DNA of 64,000 nt from Nocardia niigatensis NBRC 100131 (GTDB lineage Bacteria > Actinomycetota > Actinomycetes > Mycobacteriales > Mycobacteriaceae). Under the pieces are notes generated by a model, which was given only the letters and a program-made list of their open reading frames with translations, searched no databases and was not told the DNA's origin. Made by a program: the position numbers and the translations under genes. The DNA is taken from assembly GCF_000308655.1 (NCBI RefSeq), contig NZ_BAGC01000001.1, positions 40,730 through 104,729 of the forward strand. The letters run 5' to 3'. Shown here piece by piece: positions 55,560-64,000 of the stretch (the stretch's first letter is position 1; each line of letters starts with the position of its first letter).

Positions 55560-56606
55560 ATGCGGGTTCGAGGGTTCACACGGAAGGTTTTGGGCGTCGC
55601 CGCTGCCGCCCTGCTGGTGCCCCTGATGGCGGTGATCGAATCGCCACCGGCCACCGCGGCGTTCGATCCCGCCATCTTCGATTTCTGGGTGGACTCCCCG
55701 GCCATGGGCCCGATCAAGACCCGTGTCCTGCGCGCCCGCGACGGCAATACCCAGCGCGTCGTCTACGCCCTGGACGGCATGCGCGCCCAGCAGGACCTGA
55801 GCGGCTGGGAGATCAACACCAATGTCGCCGAGGTGCTGGCGGACTGGAACATCAATGTGGTGATGCCGATCGGCGGCGAGTCCAGTTTCTACGCCGACTG
55901 GGATTCGGCGAGCTCGTTCTTCGGCGCCACGCCGGGCACGGGTTCCGCGGCCTACGGCACCGGATCGGGCTCCACCGAGGCCCTCGGCGGCGGTCCGGGC
56001 AAGAGCTACCGCTACGCCTGGGAGGACTTCCTCACCAACCATCTGCGCTGGGAGCTGCGGAATCGCCTGGGCTTCAACCCGTATCGCAATGGTGTGTTCG
56101 GGTTGTCCATGGGCGGCAGCGCCGCGCTCACGCTGGCCGCGTACCACCCCGACTTCTTCAGCTACGCCGGCTCGTACTCCGGCTACCTGAACATCTCGGC
56201 ACCCGGTATGCGTGAGGCGATCCGGTCCGCCATGCTCGACGCGGGCGGCTACAACGTGGACTGCATGGCTCCGCCGTGGGGCCCGCAGTGGCTGCGCATG
56301 GACCCGTTCGTCTTCGCGCCCACGCTGATCGGCAACAACACCCGCCTGTGGATCTCGGCCGGCAGCGGCGCGCCCATGCCGGACGATCTGAACATCCCGC
56401 TCGGCGCGGCGGCCGACCGGGTGCTTCGCGGCGCGCCCCTGGAGGCGTTGGCGCTGGCCAACACTCGCGCCTTCCAGGTCCGCATGCTCAGCCTGGGCGC
56501 CCGCAATATTGTCTGGGACTTTCCGGCCACCGGTCTGCATGCCTGGACCAACTGGCAGGAAGACGCCTATCGAATGATCCCGGATATGTCGGCGAACATC
56601 GGATAG
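55560..56606 (+). CDS. antigen 85-like mycolyltransferase (array gene 3)
   Basis: A 348-aa paralogue. ATG 55560 (MRVRGFTRKVLGVAAAALL) is preferred to GTG 55521 because GAGAAGG lies 9 bases upstream and the signal peptide then has normal length, ending near PPATA. Nucleophile in FGLSMGGSAALTLAAYHP, acidic residue in PLEALALAN; the His position reads GLHAWTNW. A shorter Gly/Ser insertion (GTGSAAYGTGSGSTEA) is present. One unusual Cys occurs in NVDCMAPPWGP, where relatives have Ser. Confidence 0.92.
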   Translation: MRVRGFTRKVLGVAAAALLVPLMAVIESPPATAAFDPAIFDFWVDSPAMGPIKTRVLRARDGNTQRVVYALDGMRAQQDLSGWEINTNVAEVLADWNINVVMPIGGESSFYADWDSASSFFGATPGTGSAAYGTGSGSTEALGGGPGKSYRYAWEDFLTNHLRWELRNRLGFNPYRNGVFGLSMGGSAALTLAAYHPDFFSYAGSYSGYLNISAPGMREAIRSAMLDAGGYNVDCMAPPWGPQWLRMDPFVFAPTLIGNNTRLWISAGSGAPMPDDLNIPLGAAADRVLRGAPLEALALANTRAFQVRMLSLGARNIVWDFPATGLHAWTNWQEDAYRMIPDMSANIG

Positions 56607-56622
56607 ACCCACTCCCGCATAC

Positions 56623-56650
56623 GGCCGCCGTCCACTCGGACGGCGGCCTT
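56623..56650 (+). terminator. terminator after array gene 3
   Basis: GGCCGCCGTCC (56623-56633) and GGACGGCGGCC (56638-56648) are perfect 11-bp complements with an ACTC loop, followed by TT. Confidence 0.85.
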
Positions 56651-56850
56651 CGTGCGTTTCGCGCGGCGTCTCGCACCGGGGGACGGATCCATCGCGGTTT
56701 GGTCGCGGGAGGTGTTTCGACCGCAGGTGACTCGGAATATGCGCCCGAGAGGATCCTGCGACAACAGTTTCTACATTGCGGATGTGGTCAACGAAGACCA
56801 CGCTCGTGGAAAAACGGGTCGATCCGGTCTGTTCGGGTACGCGACGGTCA

Positions 56851-57821
56851 ATGGCCGGTTCGGCCCGGTTGATATCGGCCAGTGTGGCCGTGGCGGTGAC
56901 GGTTCCGCTGGCTGGGACAATCGGGGGCGATGGTGCCCGCGCCCGGCATTCGATCCCGGCGGATACGAATTCTGGGTCGATACCGACATGGGCCCGATCA
57001 AGTCGCGCATCTTCCGCGCCAAGACGGCAATACCCGCCGCGTGGTGTACGCACTGGACGGATTGCGCGCCCGCGACGACCTTTCCGACTGCGAGATCGAC
57101 ACCGATATCGAGCAGGCGCTCACCGCATGGAACATCAATGTGGCGATGCCGGTGGACGGCCAGTCCAGCTTCTATTCGGATTCGCCGGCCCCGTTGGACA
57201 CCGGCCAGACCGTCCCCTACGCGCATGGGAGACCTTCCCGACCCGGGACCTGCGCATTGCGCCGACCGCCCGGCTGGGCTGCAATCCGCGCGCGAACGGC
57301 GTGTTCGGACTGTCCATGGGCGGCAGTGCGGCGCTGGTGCTCGGCGGCCTATCATCCTGACCAGTTCCGTTATGCCGGATCATATTCCGGCTATTTGAAC
57401 ATTTCGTCCCCTGGGATGCGCGCGGCGCTACTGGACGCGGGCGGCTTCGGCATCGATGCCATGCGGGGCCCGCCCTGGAGCGAATTGTGGCTGCGCAACG
57501 ATCCTTTCGTATTCGCGCGGCTGCTGCGGGACAACGGAACCCGGATGCGGATCTCCAGCGGCCACGGTGTTCCCGGTCCGCGGGATGTCGCGCAAAGCCC
57601 ACTGGACGCGTACAACGTGGTCAATGCGATGGGCGCGGAGGCGATGGCGTTGGCGAATACCCGCGTGTTCCAGGCTCGCATGGACTCACCGGGCCCGAAC
57701 AATGCGGTGTTCGACCACACCACGGAGGATGTGCGCGCTGGTCGGATCAGGTCTGCAAGAGCTGCCCGACCTGAGCGTCAACGTGGGCTGGGTGAAACGG
57801 CCAAGCTCGCTTGCGGCGTAA
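56851..57821 (+). pseudogene. antigen 85-like mycolyltransferase relic (array gene 4)
   Basis: Mycolyltransferase blocks occur in order but in different frames: a signal-like SARLISASVAVAVTVPLAG, then FDPGGYEFWVDTDMGPIKSR, then DGNTRRVVYALDGLRARDD, then the nucleophile block GVFGLSMGGSAALV, then AAYHPDQFRYAGSYSGYLN through ANTRVFQARM, then LQELPDLSVNVGW. At least five frame changes are needed, and a segment between the FYSD and WETF blocks is shortened. No single frame gives a functional enzyme. It is closest to array genes 1-3. Confidence 0.85.
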
Positions 57822-58144
57822 GCGATTTGCCCGTCGCCGCGACATCACGAGGGATTCGCGATATGGTCACCGCACCATTACGGTCGTATGCGATAGTGAC
57901 TGAGTTGATTCACTGAACCAGCCACTCATTAGCGTGGCCTTGCCAACCGCTCGGAGCGTCGAATACCCTCCAGCGAGCAAGTGTGACCAACCCGTGGTAG
58001 CGCTTCACTCACAGAGAAGTGTCGGGATTCGCTGTGAGTGGGTGATTGCGTATGTCCGCGCATGGCTTGTCATGCCCGGATGCGTGATTGACAACTTAAG
58101 ACACCGCAGCAGCGCAGTGTTGCGGTAGAAGAGGAGCAGTATCC
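57822..58144 (+). other. 323-bp intergenic region before array gene 5
   Basis: No credible coding frame. A weak inverted repeat AGTGA/TCACT lies near 57896-57915. The AT-richer stretch near 58085-58120 is the likely promoter region for array gene 5, which has AGAGGAGCAG shortly before its ATG. Confidence 0.35.
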
Positions 58145-59188
58145 ATGCGTTTCGGCAGGTCCGCCGTGCCGGGAGGAGTTTCGTCGCGACGCCGTGCGCA
58201 GAGTGGTTGGCGCACACGGTTTGTCGCCGCCACCGTCACCGCGGCGGCGCTCGCTGTCCCGACAGCCTCCCTGGCCGCCCCGTCCATCGCCTCGGCCGCT
58301 CCGGCGTTCGGTCCGATGCACCGCGGTATTCCGGGCAGCTTCGAAGAGCTGATGGTGCCGTCCAGCATGGGCCCGATCAAGGTCCAGGTGCAGTGGGCCA
58401 AGAATGGCGGCAGCTCCGCGGTCTACATGCTCGACGGCATGCGCGCCCGCGATGATCGCAATGCGTGGGCCAATGCCGACGAGGGCGACGCCCCGGGCAT
58501 CTTCGCCAACGACGACGTGAACGTCATCATGCCGGTGGGTGGTCAGTCCAGCTTCTACGCCGACTGGGTGTCGCCGTCGAACACCAACGGCCAGAAGTAC
58601 ACCTACAAGTGGGAGACCTTCCTGACCAAGGAGCTCCCCGATTTCCTTTCCGGCTACGGTGTTTCGCGTAACAACACCGCCATCGCGGGGCTGTCCATGG
58701 GTGGTTCGGCCGCCCTCATGATGGCCGCCTACCACCGCGACATGTTCAAGCAGGCCACCTCGTTCTCGGGCTACCTGAACCTGTCCGCGCCGGGCATGCG
58801 CGAGGCCATCCGCCTGGCCATGCTGGACGCCGGCCGCTTCAACGTGGACTCGATGGCCGCGCCGTGGAGCCCGGCCTGGCTGCGCATGGACCCGTTCGTG
58901 TTCGCGCCGCAGCTGAAGGGCCTGCCGATGTACATCTCGGCGGGTAACGGCATCCCCGGCCCGTACGACGGTGTCGGTTCCGCCGCAGACGTTTTCAACA
59001 CCGGCAACGCGATCGCGCTCGAAGCGCTGGCCAATGTGAACACCCACGCCTTCCAGGCGCGGCTGGGTCAGATCAACGTTCCGGCGCAGTTCGACTTCAC
59101 CGCGAACGGCACCCACAAGTGGCGTTACTGGCACGACGAGCTGGTGAAGGCCCGCCCGGGCATGCTGAGCGCCCTGGGTCTCGCCTAG
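58145..59188 (+). CDS. antigen 85-like mycolyltransferase (array gene 5, module type A)
   Basis: A 347-aa exported esterase. A twin-Arg-rich N-terminus and signal peptide end near IASA. The body starts with FEELMVPSSMGPIKVQVQW, the form seen in classical Ag85 proteins. Nucleophile Ser184 in AGLSMGGSAALM, acidic residue in ALEALANVN and His in NGTHKWRYW are all present. It lacks the Ser/Gly insertion of genes 1-3. It is highly similar to array gene 7. A terminator follows. Confidence 0.95.
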   Translation: MRFGRSAVPGGVSSRRRAQSGWRTRFVAATVTAAALAVPTASLAAPSIASAAPAFGPMHRGIPGSFEELMVPSSMGPIKVQVQWAKNGGSSAVYMLDGMRARDDRNAWANADEGDAPGIFANDDVNVIMPVGGQSSFYADWVSPSNTNGQKYTYKWETFLTKELPDFLSGYGVSRNNTAIAGLSMGGSAALMMAAYHRDMFKQATSFSGYLNLSAPGMREAIRLAMLDAGRFNVDSMAAPWSPAWLRMDPFVFAPQLKGLPMYISAGNGIPGPYDGVGSAADVFNTGNAIALEALANVNTHAFQARLGQINVPAQFDFTANGTHKWRYWHDELVKARPGMLSALGLA

Positions 59189-59232
59189 CGATACCTGCCG
59201 CTGATCGCCTCCCGGCGACAGCGTGAACCACT

Positions 59233-59266
59233 GAACCGGCCATCCGCGAGGGTGGCCGGTTCTTTT
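59233..59266 (+). terminator. terminator after array gene 5
   Basis: GAACCGGCCA (59233-59242) and TGGCCGGTTC (59253-59262) form a 10-bp stem followed by TTTT. Confidence 0.87.
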
Positions 59267-59307
59267 ATGCCTCCCCATCATTCGCCGTGACGCGGTAGAA
59301 ACTCACT

Positions 59308-60699
59308 GTGACAGCTGTGGCAATGGGTAGATGGGGGAGGGGCGGCCGCAGAGGGCTGATCGCGCTCGCGGTGGCCACGACAGCCTTGCTGACGGGTGGG
59401 GTTGCCGCCGGGGGCGCAACAGCTTTCGCGGAACCGGGGGCGGCTTCGCCACCGGGTGACCCGGCCAAGCCAACCAAGCCGGATATCCGAAATGTGATGT
59501 GGCTCAGCGACAGACGGGTCGCCCTCTGGGTCGACTCACCCACCATGGGCACCCAGATCCAGGTGCAGCTGCTGCTGGCCCGGGACTGGAACACCAAGCC
59601 GGACAACAAATTTCCCGTTCTCTACCTGCTCGACGGTCTGCACGCCCGCGACGATGAGAACGGCTGGACCAAAGACGCTGGGGCGGAGGGCTTCTACGCC
59701 GACAAGAACCTCACCGTCGTCCTGCCCGTCGGCGGCGCGGCCGGCTTCTACTCCGATTGGAAGCAGCCCGACAACGGCAAGACTTACAAGTGGGAAACCT
59801 TCCTCACCAAGGAATTACCGCCGCTGCTGGAACGCGACTGGCGCACCTCGAACGTGCGCGGCCTGACCGGTCTCGCCATGGGCGGCACCGCCGCCATGGT
59901 GCTGGCCTCCCGCAATCCCGGATTCGCGCGCTACGCCGCCTCCTTCTCCGGCTTCCTCGCCCTGACGACTCTCGGTATGCCGCAAGCGATCGCGTACGCC
60001 ATGCGCGACGTGGGCGACTATCACGCCGATGCCATGTACGGCCCTCCCACCGACGCGGAGTGGGATTCGCACGATCCGTACGCGCTGGCGGAGAAACTGA
60101 AGGGCCTCAGCCTGTATGTGTCCAGCGGCAGCGGCCTGACGGGCATCCACGACATTCCGGCCGGGGTGCCGGGCGTGAGCACCAACTGGACGGGAACGGC
60201 GCTGGAAGTGCTGTCGCGCTTCTCCTCTCAGCAATTCGTGGCCAAACTGGACAAGCTCGGCATTCCGGTGCAGGTGACCTACCGCCCCTCGGGCACGCAC
60301 TCCTGGCCGTACTGGGATTTCGAGATGCGGCAGTCCTGGCCGCAGGCGGCGGCCGCGCTGGGGGTGGAGCCGGCCACACCGGAGTGTGTGGCGGGCGGCC
60401 TGATTCAGGCTGCGGCAGAGTCGAAGTCGTGGTTGGGCGGCTGCCTGACGGCGGAGTATCCACTGGCCGGTGGTGCGGCGCAGGACTTCCGGGGCGGGCG
60501 GGTGCTGTGGTCGGCGGCCACCGGCGCGCATCCGGTGGGCGGCTTGATCGGCGGCGCGTACGAGGGCGCCGCGGGACCCGCTGGCGCACTCGGCTTTCCC
60601 ACTTCCGACGAAACACCTATACCGGGCGGAGCGCAGCAGGCCTTCCAGCACGGCACCATCGTCTTCCACGACGGCAAGGCCGAGATACACGCCAGCTGA
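59308..60699 (+). CDS. mycolyltransferase-like protein with LGFP tail, catalytic Ser replaced by Ala (array gene 6, module type B)
   Basis: A 463-aa exported protein: signal peptide ending near TAFA, Ag85-like domain to about residue 355, then an LGFP-containing tail (ALGFPTSDETPIPGG). The nucleophile elbow reads GLTGLAMGGTAAM, with Ala190 encoded by GCC at 59875-59877 where the paralogue (gene 8) has Ser. The acidic residue (ALEVLSRF) and the His (GTHSWPYW) are retained. It may be a non-catalytic wall-binding protein, comparable to MPT51 of mycobacteria, which also lacks the triad. Starts at GTG 59308. Confidence 0.9.
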   Translation: MTAVAMGRWGRGGRRGLIALAVATTALLTGGVAAGGATAFAEPGAASPPGDPAKPTKPDIRNVMWLSDRRVALWVDSPTMGTQIQVQLLLARDWNTKPDNKFPVLYLLDGLHARDDENGWTKDAGAEGFYADKNLTVVLPVGGAAGFYSDWKQPDNGKTYKWETFLTKELPPLLERDWRTSNVRGLTGLAMGGTAAMVLASRNPGFARYAASFSGFLALTTLGMPQAIAYAMRDVGDYHADAMYGPPTDAEWDSHDPYALAEKLKGLSLYVSSGSGLTGIHDIPAGVPGVSTNWTGTALEVLSRFSSQQFVAKLDKLGIPVQVTYRPSGTHSWPYWDFEMRQSWPQAAAALGVEPATPECVAGGLIQAAAESKSWLGGCLTAEYPLAGGAAQDFRGGRVLWSAATGAHPVGGLIGGAYEGAAGPAGALGFPTSDETPIPGGAQQAFQHGTIVFHDGKAEIHAS

Positions 60700-60805
60700 A
60701 CCGGATACCCGCCGGTTCTCTCCGGGCCGGCGGTAGAGTGCCACGTTGTCCGTGACTCCCATCACGTCGGTGTGGTTCCCCCTGCGGTTCAGGAGATCGA
60801 TCTCT

Positions 60806-61831
60806 ATGCCAGTACAGGGCGCTTCGTCATGCCCACAGCACGGTTCGATTCGGATCATCGGACGCGCTCGCGTCAAACGGGTCTGGCGGCGCGCCCTCGC
60901 GGTCGCCGCGGCCGTGGCGGCCCTCCCAGCGCTCGCCGGGCCCGCCCTCGCCATGCCGGCGCATCCGCTGCATCGCGCGCCGGCCGGCGGGTTCGAGGAG
61001 CTGATGGTGCCCTCGAGCATGGGCCCGATCAAGGTCCAGGTGCAGTGGGCCAAGAACGGCGGCGACGCGGCGCTGTATCTGCTCGACGGCCTGCGCGCCC
61101 GCGACGACTTCAATGCCTGGACCTTCGAGACCAACGCCCTGCAGCAGTTCGCCAATGACAATGTCACCCTGGTGATGCCGGTCGGCGGGCAATCCAGCTT
61201 CTACACCGACTGGCGGTCGCCCTCGAGCACCAACGGGCAGCAGCTCCCCTACCGGTGGGAGACCTTCCTGACCGACGAACTGCCGGCCTTCCTGGCGGGC
61301 TACGGCGTCTCGCGCACCAACAACGCGGTGGCGGGGCTGTCCATGGGCGGGTCGGCGGCGCTGGCGCTGGCCGCCTATCACCGCGACCAGTTCAAGCACG
61401 CATCATCGTTCTCGGGCTACCTGAACATCTCCGCGCCCGGCATGCGCGAGGCCATCCGCATCGCCATGCTCGACGCGGGCCGGTTCAATGTCGACTCCAT
61501 GGCCTGGCCGTGGAGCCCGCAGTGGCTGCGCATGGACCCGTTCGTCTTCGCGCCGCAGCTGCGCAACCTGCCCCTGTTCATCTCCGCGTCCTGGGGCATG
61601 CTCGGCCCGCACGACCACCCGGACTCGCCGATCGGCATCTTCAACACTTCGAATGCCGTTGCGCTGGAAGCCCTGTCGATGGTGAACACCATCGCGTTCA
61701 TGGGCCGCATGAGTCAGCTCGGCATCAGCGCCCACTACAGCCTTCCGGTCCAGGGCACCCACTCGTGGGGTTACTGGCAGGACCAGCTGGCCGCCGCCCG
61801 CCCCGACATCCTCGCCGCACTCGGGGTCTGA
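60806..61831 (+). CDS. antigen 85-like mycolyltransferase (array gene 7, module type A)
   Basis: A 341-aa paralogue of gene 5. ATG 60806 (MPVQGASSCPQHG) is chosen, with AGGAGA 10 bases upstream. The signal peptide follows an Arg-rich stretch and ends near GPALA. FEELMVPSSMGPIKVQVQW, nucleophile AGLSMGGSAALALAAYH, acidic residue in ALEALSMVN and His in GTHSWGYW are complete. The mature region is nearly as long as classical Ag85. It lies between two LGFP-type paralogues. Confidence 0.94.
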   Translation: MPVQGASSCPQHGSIRIIGRARVKRVWRRALAVAAAVAALPALAGPALAMPAHPLHRAPAGGFEELMVPSSMGPIKVQVQWAKNGGDAALYLLDGLRARDDFNAWTFETNALQQFANDNVTLVMPVGGQSSFYTDWRSPSSTNGQQLPYRWETFLTDELPAFLAGYGVSRTNNAVAGLSMGGSAALALAAYHRDQFKHASSFSGYLNISAPGMREAIRIAMLDAGRFNVDSMAWPWSPQWLRMDPFVFAPQLRNLPLFISASWGMLGPHDHPDSPIGIFNTSNAVALEALSMVNTIAFMGRMSQLGISAHYSLPVQGTHSWGYWQDQLAAARPDILAALGV

Positions 61832-62064
61832 GTCTGCACGCGTGCCGACGGGGGTGGCCGATTTCGCCGCGGTCGGGGTAACTCCCGGGGCACGCCCGAA
61901 AGCGTTTGCTGTCTGGCCGCCGGCGCGCGTCATGGATAGGGACGGCACTCAACTGTGCGCTGAGTTCCGGGGAGTCGGGGGCGCAGCTGCTGGTTTGCTG
62001 AGGACCGGTCCGGTTTCCGTGTGTCCTACCGGGACTCGCGCGGTTCCGGAGGTACAACACTTGT

Positions 62065-64000
62065 GTGGCTAGAGTTGTCCGTGGGATCAAAAGACGGCGC
62101 GTGCGCTGGATGGCATGCGCCGTAGCGGCGCTGTTTCCGCTGGCCGCGGGCACCTTCGGGAGTTGCGGCCCGGCGGCTGCGGCACCGGAGGCCCCCGCCG
62201 CGCCGGCGGCCTCCGTCCAGAAGATGACGTGGCTCAACGACCGCCGGATCGCACTCTGGGTGAATTCGCCGGCCACCGGGGCGCCGGTCGAGATCCAGTT
62301 GCTGCTGCCGCGCGACTGGAACGCCAAGCCGGATGCCAAGTTCCCGGTCGTCTACATGCTCGACGGCCTGCGCGCCACCGACGACGAGAACGGCTGGACC
62401 AAGGACGCGGGCGCGGCCGGCTTCTACGCCGACAAGAACTCCCTGGTGGTGCTGCCCATCGGCGGCCAGTCCAGCTTCTACGCCGACTGGCTGGCCCCCG
62501 ACAACGGCCACAACTACCAGTGGGAGACCTTCCTGGTGAAGGAGCTCCCGCCGCTGCTGGAGAGCCAGTTCCGGGCCACCGATGTGCGTGCGGTGGAGGG
62601 ACTCTCGATGGGCGGCACCGCGGCCATGATGCTGGCCGCACGCAACCCCGGCTGGGTGCGCTCGGCCGCCTCCTACTCCGGCTTCCTCACCCTGACCTCG
62701 CTCGGCATGCCGCAGGCGGTCAATTTCGCCATGCACGATGCGGGCGGCTACGACTCGTCGAAGATGTTCGGCCCGCCGAACAGCCCGGCCTGGAAGGAAC
62801 ACGACCCCTACGAGCTGGCCGACAAACTGAAGGGCGTGGCCCTCTACGTCTCCAGCGGCAACGGCGTCGCGGGCACCACCGACCCGCTCTCCGACATCCC
62901 GGGCATCACCACCAACTACGCGGGCCTGGGCCTCGAGGTGCTGTCGCGGCTGAGCACCCAGAACTTCGTGGCCAAGCTCAACAAGCTGAACATCCCGGTC
63001 TCGGCGAACTACCGCCCCTCGGGCACCCACACCTGGCCGTACTGGGATTTCGAGATGCGGCAGGCGTGGCCGCAGGCCGCCGCCGCGCTGGGCGTCGATC
63101 AGACCCCCGTCGACTGCAGGACCGGTGGCGCGATCGCGCCGGTGGCGCAGGGCAACAACTGGCTCGGTGACTGCCTCACGGGCGAATACCAGGTGCCCGG
63201 AGGAGTGGCCCAGGACTTCCGCGGCGGCAAGGTGTTCTTCTCGCAGGCCACCGGCGCCCAGCCGGTGGCGGGTGCGATCGGCGGCAGCTATGGCGGATTG
63301 GGCGCCGCGGCAAGCGCTCTGGGCTTCCCGATCGCCGGCGAGAGCGGACTGCCCGACGACCGCGGCCGGCTGCAGCCGTTCCAGCACGGCTCGATCTACT
63401 GGACGCCGCAGACCGGGGCACAGGCGGTGCGCGGCGCCATCTTGGACGAATGGGCCAGGCAGGGCTACGAACGCGGCCCGGCCGGATACCCCAATGGCCA
63501 GGAGGCCGCCACGCCGCAGAAGGACGGCGCGGTACAGGGATTCGAGAACGGGCCCATGTACTTCAGCGCCAAGACCGGGGCGCACCTGGTGCAGGGCCTG
63601 ATCCTGGGCAAGTACGCGCAGCTCGGATTCGAGAACAGCCCTTACGGTTTCCCGACTACCGGGGAGCAGCCGCTGCGTGACTTCGGCCGCTACTCCGGTT
63701 TCGAGGGCGGCAATATCTACTGGAGCCCGCTCTCCGGCGCCTGGGGCGTGCGCACCGGCCCGATCATGGACGCTTGGGGCGCAACCGGATTCGAGAACGG
63801 ACCGCTCGGCTACCCGATCTCCGATGAGAGCCCGATCCCGGGCGGCACGCAGCAGACCTTCCAGGGTGGCACCCTCACCATCCGTGACGGCAAGGCCGGC
63901 GCGGCCACCCTCGACGGCCGCCCGATCGTCATCCCCGGCAGCGAGCCGCCCAAGCCTGACCCGGCTCAGCCGGCGGCACAGCAGCCCGCGGCACAGCAGC
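62065..64000 (+). CDS. mycolyltransferase with multiple LGFP repeats, partial (array gene 8, module type B)
   Basis: The frame opens at GTG 62065 with GGAGG 12 bases upstream and runs through the right edge (645 codons seen). A signal peptide (MACAVAALFPLAAGTFG) is followed by the Ag85-like domain with nucleophile Ser181 in EGLSMGGTAAMM, acidic residue in GLEVLSRLS and His in GTHTWPYW. At least four LGFP-type units follow (SALGFPIAGES, PAGYPNGQEA, PYGFPTTGEQ, PLGYPISDES), then a Pro/Ala/Gln-rich tail. The layout recalls corynebacterial PS1/Cop1. The catalytic version of gene 6. Confidence 0.93.
   Translation, partial: MARVVRGIKRRRVRWMACAVAALFPLAAGTFGSCGPAAAAPEAPAAPAASVQKMTWLNDRRIALWVNSPATGAPVEIQLLLPRDWNAKPDAKFPVVYMLDGLRATDDENGWTKDAGAAGFYADKNSLVVLPIGGQSSFYADWLAPDNGHNYQWETFLVKELPPLLESQFRATDVRAVEGLSMGGTAAMMLAARNPGWVRSAASYSGFLTLTSLGMPQAVNFAMHDAGGYDSSKMFGPPNSPAWKEHDPYELADKLKGVALYVSSGNGVAGTTDPLSDIPGITTNYAGLGLEVLSRLSTQNFVAKLNKLNIPVSANYRPSGTHTWPYWDFEMRQAWPQAAAALGVDQTPVDCRTGGAIAPVAQGNNWLGDCLTGEYQVPGGVAQDFRGGKVFFSQATGAQPVAGAIGGSYGGLGAAASALGFPIAGESGLPDDRGRLQPFQHGSIYWTPQTGAQAVRGAILDEWARQGYERGPAGYPNGQEAATPQKDGAVQGFENGPMYFSAKTGAHLVQGLILGKYAQLGFENSPYGFPTTGEQPLRDFGRYSGFEGGNIYWSPLSGAWGVRTGPIMDAWGATGFENGPLGYPISDESPIPGGTQQTFQGGTLTIRDGKAGAATLDGRPIVIPGSEPPKPDPAQPAAQQPAAQQ

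Overview
The window is high-GC actinobacterial DNA from a mycolic-acid-producing organism, most likely Nocardia or a close relative. The evidence is a galactan/arabinan cell-wall cluster (glf, glfT2, a PAP2 phosphatase, a UbiA-type decaprenyl-phosphate phosphoribosyltransferase, aftB), a run of eight antigen-85-like mycolyltransferase genes some of which carry LGFP repeats, a PE/PPE/EspG trio, an LGFP amidase and IdeR/DtxR-like iron boxes. From memory, gene order broadly follows the Mycobacterium tuberculosis Rv3803-Rv3843 segment, with insertions. No tRNA, rRNA, CRISPR array, transposase or prophage gene was seen.

Layout. 1-8.6 kb: a hypothetical gene, a three-box DnaA cluster, a rhodanese, a DUF4328 protein, a glycerophosphodiester phosphodiesterase, a DUF5926 protein, a 28-residue peptide gene, ferritin bfrB, a LytR-CpsA-Psr protein, a CPBP membrane protease and an iron-box-controlled DUF2470 protein. 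8.6-18 kb: pheA and a histidine phosphatase, then an inserted EspG-PPE-PE operon on the minus strand, a zincin-like protein, a septum-formation-family protein, a GMC oxidoreductase and serS. 18-26.4 kb: a GGDEF-EAL protein, two transporters, a MauE-type membrane protein, a metallo-beta-lactamase/Rieske fusion, a lipoprotein and a PlsC acyltransferase. 26.4-33 kb: a seven-gene minus-strand operon built on an oligopeptide-type ABC importer. 33-45 kb: HAD hydrolase, LGFP amidase, SpoIID-like protein, a GC-poorer orphan gene, a MarR/EamA/SDR module with two operators, a secreted serine protease, a DUF4189 protein, a MerR/TipA regulator, a Uma2 remnant and a secreted protein. 45.7-52.5 kb: the translationally coupled operon glf-glfT2-PAP2-ubiA-aftB, which builds the galactan and supplies and attaches arabinose. 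52.7-64 kb: eight mycolyltransferase-like genes (seven open, one a pseudogene), the last running off the window. Their products would transfer mycolates onto trehalose or onto the arabinogalactan made by the preceding operon.

The most unusual feature is a structured, dispersed non-coding repeat present in three full copies. Each has two nested stems whose inner arms differ between copies yet stay paired, plus a CCGGAGCGAAGCGGAG tail. Each copy ends 19 to about 75 bases before the start codon of a gene reading the same way (DUF5926, the septum-formation protein, glf), and glf has extra tails. Other points of note are an LGFP mycolyltransferase whose catalytic serine is alanine, an apparent duplication of a two-gene mycolyltransferase module, and a heavily frameshifted mycolyltransferase relic.
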